DNA from: Acidobacterium sp. S8
Lineage (GTDB): Bacteria; Acidobacteriota; Terriglobia; Terriglobales; Acidobacteriaceae
NCBI RefSeq assembly: GCF_009765985.1
Contig: NZ_LMUM01000027.1
Span: 142,425 to 206,424, forward strand
Direction: 5' to 3'
DNA: 64,000 nt
Made by a program: the position numbers and the translations under genes
The notes under the pieces: generated by a model
The model's database searches: none
Told to the model about the DNA's origin: nothing
What the model saw: the letters and a program-made list of their open reading frames with translations, nothing else
Shown: positions 16,436 to 27,600 of the stretch, piece by piece
Layout of the letters: each line of letters opens with the position of its first letter
How positions within the stretch are numbered: position 1 is the first letter of the stretch

Positions 16436-17620
16436 ATGGAAGAAATTGTGATCGTCTCCGGAGTGCGCACGCCCGTTGGTAAATTTCAAGGCTCGCTGTC
16501 CGATCTTTCCGCAACGCAGCTGGGCGCGATTGCAGTACGCGAAGCAGTGCGCCGCGCAAACCTCGACCCCTCACTAGTGGATGAATGCATCATGGGCAAT
16601 GTCGTCTCCGCGGGTCTCGGCCAGAACCCGGCACGCCAGGCCGCACTGCATGGAGGTCTTTCATCCTCTGTCGGCGCAATGACGATCAACAAGGTCTGCG
16701 GCTCTGGCCTGAAAGCTGTCGCGCTTGCAGCGCAGGCGATCCAGACATGGAATTCGGAAATCGTCGTTGCCGGCGGCATGGAGTCCATGACGAACGCGCC
16801 ATATCTTCTTCCAAGTGCACGCAGCGGCTTCCGCATGGGAAATGCCACGGCTGTCGATTCCATGGTGAACGATGGTTTGTGGGATTCGTTTAACAACTAT
16901 CACATGGGTCAGACGGCAGAGAACGTAGCCGAGAAATATAAAATCACGCGCGAAGAGCAGGATGAATACGCGCTTGACTCGCATCGCAAGGCAGCTGAAG
17001 CGTGGCGCGAGTGCCGCTTCAAATCGCAAGTGGTGCCGGTGGAGATTCCGGCAAAGAAAAAAGGACAGGCGCTGACAATCTTCGAACGCGATGAGTCGAT
17101 CCGCGAGGACGCGAGCATCGAATCATTACGTGGGCTGAAGCCGGCCTTCAAAAAAGATGGTTCCGTAACCGCGGGAAATGCCCCTGGGGTGAACGACGCG
17201 GCAGCGGCGCTGGTGGTGATGTCCGCGGCCAAAGCAGAATCGCTGAGACTGGATCCGATGGTGCGCATCTGCGCGCAGGCGACCAGCGGCGTCGATCCCG
17301 CGTGGGTGATGATGGCTCCCGTAACCGGCGTACAGAAGGTGCTTGCCAAAGCCGGATGGACCGCCGATAGCGTCGACCTCTTTGAGCTGAACGAAGCGTT
17401 TGCTGTGCAGGCGATCGCTGTAACCCGCGAGCTCGGAATTCCTTTTGAGAAAGTGAACGTGAATGGCGGTGCGGTTGCTATCGGCCATCCCATCGGCGCC
17501 AGCGGCGCGCGCGTGCTGGTCACATTGATTTACGAAATGATCCGCCGCGACGTCCATCGTGGAGTTGCAGCCCTTTGCCTCGGCGGCGGCAACTCCGTAG
17601 CTATGGCGGTCGAGCGTTGA
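16436..17620 (+). CDS. Acetyl-CoA acetyltransferase (thiolase)
   Basis: 394 residues from ATG 16436. The acyl-accepting Cys88 is in NKVCGSG. The C-terminal [14 protein letters not shown] carries the catalytic His, and [10 protein letters not shown] carries the second Cys. This is a biosynthetic-type thiolase that condenses two acetyl-CoA to acetoacetyl-CoA, or the reverse, and the length is standard. GTGGAG precedes the start. The following methyltransferase gene overlaps its stop. No polyhydroxybutyrate or fatty-acid oxidation genes flank it, so the pathway is unclear. Confidence 0.93.
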   Translation: MEEIVIVSGVRTPVGKFQGSLSDLSATQLGAIAVREAVRRANLDPSLVDECIMGNVVSAGLGQNPARQAALHGGLSSSVGAMTINKVCGSGLKAVALAAQAIQTWNSEIVVAGGMESMTNAPYLLPSARSGFRMGNATAVDSMVNDGLWDSFNNYHMGQTAENVAEKYKITREEQDEYALDSHRKAAEAWRECRFKSQVVPVEIPAKKKGQALTIFERDESIREDASIESLRGLKPAFKKDGSVTAGNAPGVNDAAAALVVMSAAKAESLRLDPMVRICAQATSGVDPAWVMMAPVTGVQKVLAKAGWTADSVDLFELNEAFAVQAIAVTRELGIPFEKVNVNGGAVAIGHPIGASGARVLVTLIYEMIRRDVHRGVAALCLGGGNSVAMAVER

Positions 17621-18384
17621 AATCATTGGAAACCGCAGAGCGCTTCACCGGACGCGTAGAAAGCTACCGGCAATATCGTCCGCGCTATCCCGCTGCGGTC
17701 GTGGATTTGCTGCAGGCTGAGTGTGGCCTTAACTCTGATTCGCAAATCGCGGATGTCGCTGCAGGCACCGGGCTGCTCACCGGAAAGTTTCTCGAGCGTG
17801 GCTTTTCCACCACAGCTATAGAACCGAATGCCGAAATGCGCCAAGTATGCGGTCAGCTGGCGACACAATTTTCGCAATTGCGCTGTCTGCCCGGCTCGGC
17901 GGAAGAAACAGGGTTGCCGCAACATTCAATTGATCTGATCACCGTTGCACAGGCGATGCACTGGTTCGATTTTTCACGCGCGCGGAGTGAGTTCGTCAGA
18001 ATCCTCCGGCCACGCGGTTGGTGCGCCGTGGTCTACAACGAGCGCCAGATGAGTGGCGACGCCTTTCACGATAGATATGAAAAACTGCTGCGTGATTTCG
18101 GCGTTGACTACGCAAAGGTGCAGCGGCAACATCTGACTTGGGAGAGAATTGCAGCATTCTTCGCCCCATCTCCAATGAAGCGCGCTGTCTTCTCAAATGC
18201 TCAATCACTCACGCTAGAGGCGCTCCAAGGCCGCATTCTTTCTTCGTCCTACATGCCGAAAGCAGATCATCCGCGTCACCGAGAGATGCTTGCTGCCATC
18301 GCCGATCTTTTCGATGAGCATCAACAAGATAGCCGCGTGCAGCTCAAGTACGACTGCACGGTTTCGTATGCCCGGCTTTCGTAA
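17617..18384 (+). CDS. SAM-dependent methyltransferase (class I)
   Basis: About 255 residues if the TTG at 17617, overlapping the thiolase stop (TTGA), is the start; the frame is also open further upstream inside the thiolase gene. Motif I is [15 protein letters not shown] and the acidic end of strand 2 is in [20 protein letters not shown] is the methyltransferase motif often seen in UbiE/type-11 enzymes that act on small molecules. It is probably translationally coupled to the thiolase. The substrate is not recognisable. Confidence 0.8.
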   Translation: MKSLETAERFTGRVESYRQYRPRYPAAVVDLLQAECGLNSDSQIADVAAGTGLLTGKFLERGFSTTAIEPNAEMRQVCGQLATQFSQLRCLPGSAEETGLPQHSIDLITVAQAMHWFDFSRARSEFVRILRPRGWCAVVYNERQMSGDAFHDRYEKLLRDFGVDYAKVQRQHLTWERIAAFFAPSPMKRAVFSNAQSLTLEALQGRILSSSYMPKADHPRHREMLAAIADLFDEHQQDSRVQLKYDCTVSYARLS

Positions 18385-18390
18385 GACGTC

Positions 18391-19776
18391 TCAACACTCA
18401 ATAACATTCAGCGCCAGGCCCGCCAGCGAAGTCTCTTTGTAGCGGGACTGCATGTCCAGCCCGGTCTGGTACATCGTCTCAATCACCTGATCGAGCGAAA
18501 CCTTGTGGCTCTCTAATTCATTCTGCGCAATGCGGCAGGCGTGCACGGCTTTCACTGCGCCCATGGCGTTGCGCTCAATGCAGGGAATCTGCACAAGGCC
18601 ACCAATCGGATCGCACGTCATACCCAGATTGTGTTCCATGCCGATCTCAGCGGCATGCTCAATCTGCCCGTTGGTTCCTTTCATCGCAGCCATCAGTCCA
18701 CCGGCAGCCATCGAGCAGGCAACACCGACTTCGCCCTGGCATCCAACTTCCGCTCCACTAATCGAAGCATTCTCTTTGTAGAGGCCGCCAATTGCCGCCG
18801 ACGTTAGGAAGTAACGCAGAATTCCGTCTTCATCAGCCCCCGGCACGAAGTCGAGATAGTAACGCGCCACGGCCGGCACGACACCCGCAGCCCCATTGGT
18901 AGGAGCTGTAACCACGCGCCCTCCCGCTGCATTTTCCTCGTTCACCGCCATCGCATATACGGTTACCCAGTCCAATGGAGCAAGCGGATCGGCGGAGCCT
19001 TTCTCGCGCAGCTGCGCAGTGAGGCGTGGTGCGCGCCGACGCACATTCAACCCGCCGGGAAGAATGCCTTCCGTCCTCATGCCGCGATCGATGCAGCCTT
19101 GCATCACGTTCCAGATAGAGAGGATGCCGGAACGCACTTCGTCGCGTGAACGTAGAGCCGATTCGTTCTCCAGCATCAGATCCCAAATCGACAAATGATT
19201 TTCTGAAGCCATTTGCAACAAATCAGCCGCGTTTTGAAAGGGATAAGGAAGCGGCGCTGTCGTCATCACAGAAGCACCCGACGATCCCTCAGTATCCGAA
19301 ACGATGAAGCCGCCGCCGATAGAGAAAAAGACATCGCTCGATAGCAGCGCGCCAGTCGCATCGAATGCGGAGAAACGCATCCCATTCGGATGCCTCGTCA
19401 CTGCGCCTTCGGGATACATCCTGTCCCGATAAAAAAGCAGATCAGCTTCTTCGTGGAAGGGGATCGTCTTTTGGCCGGCAAGCGAAATGCTCTGGCTGCT
19501 CCGTATCTGTTGCAGCTTCCACTCAATGCTTTCAGGATCGATCGTCGACGGCTCTTCGCCGGCAAGACCGAGAAGCACTGCTCGGTCTGTTCCGTGACCG
19601 AGGCCGGTCAATGCAAGCGAGCCATACAACTCTGCCTGCAAGCGTTTTGTGCGATCCAGCAAATGCTTTTCTATAAGAGAAAGAACAAAGCGGCGCGCGG
19701 CGCGCATTGGTCCCATCGTGTGCGAGCTGGATGGGCCAATGCCAATCTTGAACAGATCAAAAAGACTTGTCTTCAC
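18391..19776 (-). CDS. sdaA: L-serine ammonia-lyase (iron-sulfur type)
   Basis: A 461-residue single-chain enzyme. The N-terminal beta subunit domain starts with [13 protein letters not shown]. The alpha domain has [21 protein letters not shown], and the Cys ligands of the [4Fe-4S] cluster are in [13 protein letters not shown] and MTCDPIGG...QIPC. It converts L-serine to pyruvate and ammonia in the cytoplasm. The length matches SdaA/SdaB. It is convergent with the methyltransferase gene, with only six bases between stops and no obvious terminator. Confidence 0.95.
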   Translation of the reverse strand: MKTSLFDLFKIGIGPSSSHTMGPMRAARRFVLSLIEKHLLDRTKRLQAELYGSLALTGLGHGTDRAVLLGLAGEEPSTIDPESIEWKLQQIRSSQSISLAGQKTIPFHEEADLLFYRDRMYPEGAVTRHPNGMRFSAFDATGALLSSDVFFSIGGGFIVSDTEGSSGASVMTTAPLPYPFQNAADLLQMASENHLSIWDLMLENESALRSRDEVRSGILSIWNVMQGCIDRGMRTEGILPGGLNVRRRAPRLTAQLREKGSADPLAPLDWVTVYAMAVNEENAAGGRVVTAPTNGAAGVVPAVARYYLDFVPGADEDGILRYFLTSAAIGGLYKENASISGAEVGCQGEVGVACSMAAGGLMAAMKGTNGQIEHAAEIGMEHNLGMTCDPIGGLVQIPCIERNAMGAVKAVHACRIAQNELESHKVSLDQVIETMYQTGLDMQSRYKETSLAGLALNVIEC

Positions 19777-19985
19777 CGATTAGTATTCTAATGCCGCAAG
19801 AGTGGCTTCGTTTTTTGGCCACGGCAACAGATGAAGCAGCAGGCACGGATGGGACGCTTAACGATCTTGAGAATTCTGTTCCTGTCAGGTTCCCAAAGTT
19901 TCTTCGGCAGGGGAGTATTCATTCGCTTCTTCACTTTCACACGAAATCGCGATGCTATACTCCAGCTACTTATCCGATAATTCTT

Positions 19986-21545
19986 ATGCTTTTTAAGGCT
20001 CTTAGTGCTGCTGTATACGGCATCGATGCCAACATCATCGACGTCGAGGTGGATTTCTCCGGAATCAAAACAACCGAAGATCACTTCCACACCGTGGGTC
20101 TTCCCGACGCCGCCGTGCGCGAAAGCCGCGATCGGGTACGCGCGGCCATCAAAAACTCCGGCTTCGATGTGCCGCCTACGCACATCACCATCAATCTCGC
20201 CCCGGCTGACATTAAGAAAGAAGGCTCAGGCTTCGATTTGCCCATGGCCATCGGTATTCTCGGAGCCTACGGCGCTTTGCAACTGCGCGATCTAAGCCAG
20301 TTCCTGCTCGTCGGCGAGCTCGGGCTCGACGGCGGCCTGCGCGCCGTCTCGGGAATGCTGCCCGTTGCCGTTGCCGCGCGCGAGCAAGGAATTCGCAATC
20401 TCATCATCCCTAAAGCCAATGCGCGTGAAGCGGCTGTCGTGGAAGGTGTCAACGTTTATCCCGTCGAGTCATTGAATCAGGTGCGCGAGCTTCTGAATGC
20501 AGCGGGCAATGGTGGCATTCTTACCGAACCCTTTCGGATGCAGACAGCCGAGATGCTCGGCTGTCTGCAGCACTTCCATGTGGACTTCGCGGATGTGCGC
20601 GGCCAGCAGACAGCCAAGCGGGCACTCGAAGTCGCCGCAGCCGGCGGTCACAACATTCTAATGATCGGGCCTCCTGGCTCAGGTAAGACGATGCTCGCCA
20701 AGCGGCTGCCGTCCATCCTTGCGCCGCTGAGCTTTGAAGAAGCGCTGGAGACGACCAAGATTCATTCAGTCGCCGGAGTGCTCGATGCCGATGCGGGTCT
20801 GGTAACTCAGCGTCCCTTCCGTTCTCCTCACCACACCATTTCGGATGCAGGCTTGATCGGCGGGGGAGCCATCCCGCGCCCTGGAGAGGTTTCGCTCGCA
20901 CACAACGGCGTATTGTTTCTCGATGAGCTGCCGGAATTTCCGCGCAATGTATTGGAAGTGATGCGTCAGCCACTCGAAGATCGCAATGTGGTTATCGCAA
21001 GGGCTTCTATGTCGCTGACTTTTCCTTCGGCTTTCATGCTGGCTGCCGCCATGAATCCCTGCCCCTGTGGATACTTCAACGACAAATCCCGCGAATGTTC
21101 CTGTACCCCGCCCATGATCCAGCGCTACGTTTCCAAAGTCTCCGGCCCATTGCTCGACCGCATCGACATCCATATAGAAGTTCCTGCCGTTCAATACCGC
21201 GAACTTCGCGCCGGAGCAGCCAGCGAAAGCTCGGCGGCCATTCGCAGCCGAGTCCTGGCAGCCCGCGAAAGGCAGCGCGAACGCTTTACCCAGGCTGCGG
21301 AAAAGATTTACTCCAACGCGCAAATGAGTACCCGTCAGATTCGCGCCTTCTGTGAGCTCGGTCCAGACGCAGAGCGTCTCCTCGAACGCGCGATGCAACA
21401 GCAGGGACTTACCGCCCGTGCCCACGACCGAATATTAAAGGTAGCGCGGACGATCGCCGACCTCGAAGGCGCTCCGTCCATTACCGTCCCGCACATCGCC
21501 GAAGCGATCCAATATCGGACCTTGGACCGCAGCTACTGGAGCTGA
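19986..21545 (+). CDS. comM: ComM/YifB-family Mg-chelatase-like AAA+ ATPase
   Basis: 519 residues from the ATG at 19986, where the family N-terminus begins; the longer open frame upstream lacks family sequence. A Lon-protease-like domain comes first (about 1-170). The AAA+ domain has Walker A GPPGSGKT and Walker [11 protein letters not shown] Cys-containing segment, NPCPCGYF...CSCTP, and a C-terminal Mg-chelatase lid follow. ComM is a hexameric branch-migration helicase that helps integrate transformed DNA in other bacteria. It stands alone upstream of rpsO. Confidence 0.92.
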   Translation: MLFKALSAAVYGIDANIIDVEVDFSGIKTTEDHFHTVGLPDAAVRESRDRVRAAIKNSGFDVPPTHITINLAPADIKKEGSGFDLPMAIGILGAYGALQLRDLSQFLLVGELGLDGGLRAVSGMLPVAVAAREQGIRNLIIPKANAREAAVVEGVNVYPVESLNQVRELLNAAGNGGILTEPFRMQTAEMLGCLQHFHVDFADVRGQQTAKRALEVAAAGGHNILMIGPPGSGKTMLAKRLPSILAPLSFEEALETTKIHSVAGVLDADAGLVTQRPFRSPHHTISDAGLIGGGAIPRPGEVSLAHNGVLFLDELPEFPRNVLEVMRQPLEDRNVVIARASMSLTFPSAFMLAAAMNPCPCGYFNDKSRECSCTPPMIQRYVSKVSGPLLDRIDIHIEVPAVQYRELRAGAASESSAAIRSRVLAARERQRERFTQAAEKIYSNAQMSTRQIRAFCELGPDAERLLERAMQQQGLTARAHDRILKVARTIADLEGAPSITVPHIAEAIQYRTLDRSYWS

Positions 21546-21642
21546 CGGGTGCTGGCCTCAAAAAGCAATCTATGTTACTCTTGTTCCAGACACTTAGGAA
21601 GTGTAACGAATAGAAATTAGCAATAGGAGTAACGCACAAACC

Positions 21643-21909
21643 GTGCTGGCACCCGCAAAAAAAATCGACATTATCTCGCGCTTTCGCACTCATGACTCCG
21701 ACACTGGCAGCCCTGAAGTGCAGATCGCGATCCTGAGCGAGCGCATCGGCGAGCTGACCGAGCACTTCAAGACCCATGCGAAGGACCATGCTTCGCGCCG
21801 TGGCCTCTTGATGCTGGTAAGCAAGCGCCGCCGCCTCCTTGACTACCTCAAGACGAACGATTCTGACCGCTACCGCGACGTCATCGGGAAACTGGGCATC
21901 CGCAAGTAG
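21643..21909 (+). CDS. rpsO: 30S ribosomal protein S15
   Basis: 88 residues starting at GTG 21643, with GGAG upstream at a longer than usual distance. Signature sequence includes [16 protein letters not shown] and [32 protein letters not shown]. It is a primary 16S rRNA-binding protein of the small subunit. The rpsO-pnp order is conserved widely; in other bacteria S15 regulates its own mRNA, but no known leader structure is assigned here. Confidence 0.97.
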   Translation: MLAPAKKIDIISRFRTHDSDTGSPEVQIAILSERIGELTEHFKTHAKDHASRRGLLMLVSKRRRLLDYLKTNDSDRYRDVIGKLGIRK

Positions 21910-22119
21910 CAGCAAGCTCAAGCGACCTTTGTCTCCTACGCGCACGCGACGAGAACTTCGTAAAGGATTGGAAAGCGTCAGCCGGGTCTACGGCTGGCGT
22001 GTATCCATGTTCCCGGCTATTTCTGCCCCTTGCGAAGCCTATATACCAGTCGTGTATCTTCCCGCCGCCCGCGCGCACTCCCGTCGTAGCTCCTACGCAC
22101 ATCAAGAAACGAGGAATAT

Positions 22120-24585
22120 ATGAAGCATGAAGTTGCAGTCGAGCTTGCCGGTGGCAAGCGGCTCACTTTTGAAACTGGCCGCATGGCCAAGCAGGCTTCT
22201 GGTGCAGCCCTGGTCACGCAAGGTGACAGTGTGGTGCTCGCAACTGCAGTAGCCTCCCCCGATCCAAAAGAGGGAATCGATTTCTTCCCCCTCACCGTCG
22301 ATTACCGCGAGTACGCCTACGCAGGCGGCCGCATCCCCGGCGGATTCATCAAGCGCGAAGGCCGTCCCAGCGAACGTGAAGTCCTCACCAGCCGCCAGAT
22401 CGACCGCCCCATCCGTCCGCTCTTCCCCGAAGGCTTCCGCAACGAGACCCAGGTCATCGCCCTGGTCTTTTCTGCCGACAAGGAAAACGATCCCGACATC
22501 ATCGGCATCAACGCCGCTGCCGCAGCGCTGGCGCTCTCCGATATTCCCTTCAACGCCACCGTCGGCGCCGTCCGCGTCGGTCAGGTCAACGGCGAGTTCA
22601 TCATTAACCCGTCCTACACCGAACGCCGCGAGAGCAAGATCAACATCACCGTCGTCGGCACCAAAGACGGCATTGTGATGGTCGAAAGCGGAGCCGCCGG
22701 AGTCACGGAAGACGTCGTCGTCGATGCCATTGAGTTCGGCCACACCGAGATCAAGAAGATCATTATCGCGATTGAAGAGCTTGTCTCCAAGGCCGGTAAA
22801 CCCAAGCGCTCCGTCACACCTCCCGAGTTCGATCAGGCATATTACGACGCGCTGGTTTCCAAAGTCGGTGATCGCCTCAAGGACGCGCTCGACACCAAGA
22901 CCCATGCCAAGACCGAGAGCTACGCGCTCGTCAAGCAGATCAAGGACGAGCTGGCCGCCGAGCTGAAGACACTGCCTGAGGCAGAGCAGCCCGCAGCCAA
23001 GAAGAAGCTGGCCGGCTACTACGAAACTCTGCGTGAGCGCATCTTCCGCGAGCAGGTCACCAAGGAACGCATCCGTCCCGATCGCCGCGCCTTCGACCAG
23101 ATTCGCCCCATCACCATTGAAACCGGCGTACTGCCCCGCACCCACGGCTCATCGCTCTTTACTCGCGGTGAGACGCAGGCCCTTGTGACCGCGACCCTTG
23201 GCACCAACGACGATTCGCAGCGCCTTGAAACCTTCGAAGGCGAGCAGCGCAAGCGCTTCATGCTGCACTACAACTTCCCGCCGTTTTCGGTGGGAGAAAC
23301 AGGCCGCATGACCGGCGTCGGTCGCCGCGAAATCGGACACGGCGCACTGGCCGAGCGCGCCATCAGCGCGGTTCTGCCCAGCGAGGAAGAATCGCCGTAC
23401 GCGATCCGCATTGTCTCCGACATTCTTGAGTCGAACGGCTCATCCTCGATGGCCACAGTCTGCGGCGCCAGCCTCGCGCTGATGGATGCAGGCATTCCGC
23501 TCAAGGCATCCGTGGCCGGTATCGCCATGGGTCTCGTGAAGGAAGGCGACGACTACGCCATCCTCACCGACATCGCCGGAGCCGAAGACCACTACGGCGA
23601 CATGGACTTCAAGGTAGCCGGAACCCGCGCAGGCATCACCGCCCTGCAGATGGACATCAAGATCGGCGGCATCACCGGCCAGATCATGCGCGAAGCCATG
23701 GAGCAGGCCCGTCGCGGCCGTCTCTTCCTGCTCGACACGATGGACGCAGCCCTCGCCGGCCCGCGCACTGAGAAGTCGAAGTTCGCGCCGCAGATTCACA
23801 CCCTGCAAATTCCTACCGACAAGATCCGCGACCTCATCGGACCCGGTGGCAAGACCATCCGCGGTATCATCGAAGCCACGCAGGTCAAGATCGATGTGGA
23901 CGACACAGGCCGCGTGAACGTGGCTTCATCGGACGAAGAGGGCTTGAAGAAGGCCCTGGCGATGATCAGCGATCTGACTGCTGTGCCCGAAGTTGGGAAG
24001 ACTTACCTCGGCAAAGTTGTTCGTCTCGCCGAGTTCGGCGCATTCGTTGAAATCTTCCCCGGTACCGACGGTCTGCTGCATATCAGCGAGATTGCCGAGC
24101 ACCGCGTGAAGGACGTCAAGGACGAGCTGCGCGAAGGCGATCAGGTTCTGGTCAAGGTCCTCGGCATTGAAGGCAACCGCGTCAAGCTTTCGCGCAAGGC
24201 CCTCTTAAAAGAGCAGCGCGCGAAGCTTGGCCTCACTGAGCAGCCCGGTCAGGTCAGCGATGTCGCCGCTGCAACCGAGCCGCAAGGCGATCATCAGTCT
24301 CAGCAGAACGAGCGTCAGCCAGCCTCTAACGCCAGCACCATCACCATCGAAGGCGGAGAGGACTTCGATGATGAGGAAGGCGATGGAGACGGTGAAGAGG
24401 TAAACTTCAACCGCGCCGATGGCGCGCCAGCCAACGCAGGCGGCGGCGAGCGTCGTCCGGGCGGTGGATCTGGCGGATCAGGTGGTCCTGGCGGAGCCCG
24501 TCGTCGTCGTGGTCGCGGCCGTGGTCGCGGACCAGGAACGGGTGGCGGCCGTGGTCCCGGCAGTGGAAGCCGCGGACCACAGTAA
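22120..24585 (+). CDS. pnp: Polyribonucleotide nucleotidyltransferase (PNPase)
   Basis: An 821-residue protein with two RNase PH-like core domains (about 10-230 and 320-545) joined by a helical linker. A KH domain (about 555-615: KIRDLIGPGGKTIR) and an S1 domain (about 620-690: GKVVRLAEFGAFVEI) follow. PNPase degrades RNA from the 3' end using phosphate. The tail beyond residue 700 is unusual in composition: an acidic stretch (DFDDEEGDGDGEE) followed by a Gly/Arg-rich end with GRGRGRGPG repeats, which probably adds nonspecific RNA binding. GAGGAA precedes the ATG, and a strong terminator follows. Confidence 0.96.
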   Translation: MKHEVAVELAGGKRLTFETGRMAKQASGAALVTQGDSVVLATAVASPDPKEGIDFFPLTVDYREYAYAGGRIPGGFIKREGRPSEREVLTSRQIDRPIRPLFPEGFRNETQVIALVFSADKENDPDIIGINAAAAALALSDIPFNATVGAVRVGQVNGEFIINPSYTERRESKINITVVGTKDGIVMVESGAAGVTEDVVVDAIEFGHTEIKKIIIAIEELVSKAGKPKRSVTPPEFDQAYYDALVSKVGDRLKDALDTKTHAKTESYALVKQIKDELAAELKTLPEAEQPAAKKKLAGYYETLRERIFREQVTKERIRPDRRAFDQIRPITIETGVLPRTHGSSLFTRGETQALVTATLGTNDDSQRLETFEGEQRKRFMLHYNFPPFSVGETGRMTGVGRREIGHGALAERAISAVLPSEEESPYAIRIVSDILESNGSSSMATVCGASLALMDAGIPLKASVAGIAMGLVKEGDDYAILTDIAGAEDHYGDMDFKVAGTRAGITALQMDIKIGGITGQIMREAMEQARRGRLFLLDTMDAALAGPRTEKSKFAPQIHTLQIPTDKIRDLIGPGGKTIRGIIEATQVKIDVDDTGRVNVASSDEEGLKKALAMISDLTAVPEVGKTYLGKVVRLAEFGAFVEIFPGTDGLLHISEIAEHRVKDVKDELREGDQVLVKVLGIEGNRVKLSRKALLKEQRAKLGLTEQPGQVSDVAAATEPQGDHQSQQNERQPASNASTITIEGGEDFDDEEGDGDGEEVNFNRADGAPANAGGGERRPGGGSGGSGGPGGARRRRGRGRGRGPGTGGGRGPGSGSRGPQ

Positions 24586-24610
24586 CTTTAACAGTAAGTC
24601 AATAAGATAA

Positions 24611-24644
24611 GGGGCTGTGCTTTTGGCACAGCCCCTTTGTTTTT
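24611..24644 (+). terminator. Terminator of rpsO-pnp
   Basis: GGGGCTGTGC and GCACAGCCCC form a perfect ten-base stem with a five-base loop, followed by TTTGTTTTT. Confidence 0.92.
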
Positions 24645-24666
24645 CCAACAATCTTTACGCCGTCTG

Positions 24667-27600
24667 TCAGAAGACGATCTTGCCGCTCAACTGCAACTCA
24701 CGCGCATAGTTTGCCGTGCTACTGACTATCCCGAAGGTCTGAGGGTTATTAAGATCGCCTCCGGGCGCACTGAAAACCGTATGGTTGAGTGCATTAAAGG
24801 CTTCTGCACGGAATTCAAATTGCACCTGCTCCCAAATGGGGAACTTACGAATGACGGATGGGGTAAGGTCCCAATAGGGCTGTGACCGAAGGGAATTGCG
24901 GCCCGCATTTCCAAAAGTAAACGGGGCTGGGGATTGATACGCGGCCGTATTAAACCACTGCGCTGCAGAGCGATTGGATAAATGCGGGTCGCCTACGCGG
25001 TTCAGGTAAACAAAATCGTTTCCGATGTTCGCAATGTCTGAACTGATAGTTGGCGAGAACGTCTGTCCTGAACGTCCTGTAAGCAACGCGTTGATCTGCC
25101 AATTACCGAGAATGTAATCGACGATACCACTCCCTGTTGAGAATCTTTTGCCCTTTCCAATCGGTACTTCATACAGAGAATTGATGGAAAGTACATGCGT
25201 TAAATCAAATCCTGATGCAGAGCGCGACCCGGCAGGATTATAAGGATTCTGCGGTAAGGAGCCCTCTACGCCAAACCAGCCATCGTCTTCCGTCATTGCT
25301 TTGGAGTAGGTGTATGACACTCCGTAAGAGAAGCCATTGGTATATCGTCTATCAAATTCAACCTGCAGGGCATTGTAATCAGCGAAGCCGACGCTCCGGT
25401 CGTAGAAGGTTGGAATGATGTACGGGTAAGGGGCACGCGCCTGGTAATCACCGGGGCCCGGTGTAAGGGCTGTATTGTAATACCCGCCTACGTTCGTCCT
25501 ATGGGACCCTGAGCCGACGTAATTGATAGTCAAAGCCGTTGAAGAGTTCAGTTGACGCTGCACCCCGAGGTTCCACTGCTCAGAGTATGGATTCTTGATA
25601 TGAGGATCATAGAACCACGTGTTGTTGGTAAACGGTGTTGCAGGCGGAAAGAGACCACTGCCGCTTGCAACTAGAGGGTCTTGTGCCTGTACGGTAGGTG
25701 TTGGTGTTGCCGAAGTTGGCTCGTTCAGGTGAGTCTGAATTTGTTGTCCAATATCGGGCCATGCGCCTTCAATATTTTGTGCCATCTGAGTGACGGCAGC
25801 CCAGTTATCAAACACGATGCCATAGGCGCCACGAACGACGGTTTTATCATCAACAGCATAAGCGAAACCGAAGCGTGGGCCAATGTTAGTGCCGACATTG
25901 TGAGCGATTTTGCCCCGTGGATCCACAACTACGTGATCCGGTAAAGTGCCGTCACCAGGGATACACGGCGCGTGCCCGCGAACACTGCATGGCGGTGGAA
26001 GCTTTTGCACGACATAGGTTCCATTCGAGAAATCCATGTCGCCTGTTTCAATACCGCCCTGTTCACCGATCGTCGCATCGGTTCCATAAGGCGGAATGAA
26101 GGTGTAGTCATAGCGCAATCCGAAATTAAGAGACAATTTCGGCGTCGCTTTCCAAGAGTCCTGAGCGAAGACGCTCAGCAATCCACCTGGGCGGGTAGTC
26201 TCGTCTACATTTCGGCGGTTGGCTCCATGAGGGACATTCAGGAGAAAAGAAGACACTGCATCACCGGTTCCTCCTACTTCAGGGTTGGCAGTGCTTGTGG
26301 CGTCGAAAGTCAATCCTATTTGAGAAAGCGGGCTGACAAAATTGTTTGTCGTATATCCTCCGCCGAATTTCAGCTCATGGGTTCCGACAATTTTTGTGAT
26401 GGTTCCACGAAACTCGTGTGAATCCGTCGCTTTAGGCGTATCTGAGATACTTTCGCCACCGTTCGACAGGCCGCTGATACCGGTGCTGGGGATCAAAGAG
26501 CCGCCATTAGCACCTGCAAATCCACTGGCAAAGTCATTACTGAAACCGACTTGGCTGTAGATATCCGATGTCGATGATGTAAAACGTGTCGCGCTGTTGT
26601 CCAAAACTGTGATGCGCGCATATTGGGCCTGCAAAATCAGGCTTGGACTAAAAACATGGACATAGCTGCCGCCCCAGTTGCGGGCTTGGATCGGATGTAT
26701 GTTGTGTAAAGATGGAAGGCCGCCTGAAGTCGTAACTTCGCTATTGATGAAGCTATAGCGAAACCATGCGGAGTCTTTCGCGCCAAAATTCTGATCGACG
26801 CGAACGTCAAATTCGTTTTGATCCTGAATCAACGGCGTGGTGTCCAGTGCATTCGCCGTGCCATTGTTGAAGAATGGGCCGGCCTGAGGATAGACATACT
26901 GCGCGTAGGCAACCATGCGCGGATCGATCATGCCGGAGGGAATCTGATTGCCTGGGAAGGGATCGCGAATGTAGCTGCCTGGGTTGGCTGGATCTGGCCT
27001 TGTGCTGAAGGGATTATAGATCTGGGGAGCGCCGCTTTCGTCGCCTGCAAGTTGTGCAGCTGTCGGCACTAACAGATTCGAATCCTGTACCTTCGAATAC
27101 CGGAAGCCCTGATACGCGCCAAAAAAGAATGTCTTATTCTTGCCGTTGTAGAGCTTGGGGATCAAAACGGGACCACCAAAAGAGGCGCCGAATTGATTCT
27201 CGTGATACGCGGGCTTTGGCTGATCAGAAGGAAGAAAGTAATTGCGAGCATCGAAGACGGTATTGCGCACATATTCCCATGCCCCGCCGTGAAAGTCGTT
27301 TGTGCCACTCTTGGTAACTACATTAACCACACCGCCTAGAACAGACCCAAACTCGGGGCTGTCAGTATGGGAGACGACCTTAAATTCCTGAACAGCATCG
27401 ACGATAGGTGGAACGGCGTAGGTGCTTTCGATAGTGCCGTAGTTATTGAGTCCATCTGTCAGGTACATGTTGCTGCGATTGGTCTGCCCATTGACGGCGG
27501 GAAAACTGTAATCCGCGCCGATTGTCACAGGGGCGCCAAAGCCTCCGCTATTCTGCATGCCGGCGGCCTGCCCGGTCATGATAGGCGCGACGCCAGGAGT

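Noticed and set aside
22102..23145. A 347-codon minus-strand open frame opposite pnp
   Set aside because: It lies wholly antisense to the conserved PNPase gene, has no family motif and an unusual composition; it is a shadow of the pnp codon pattern.
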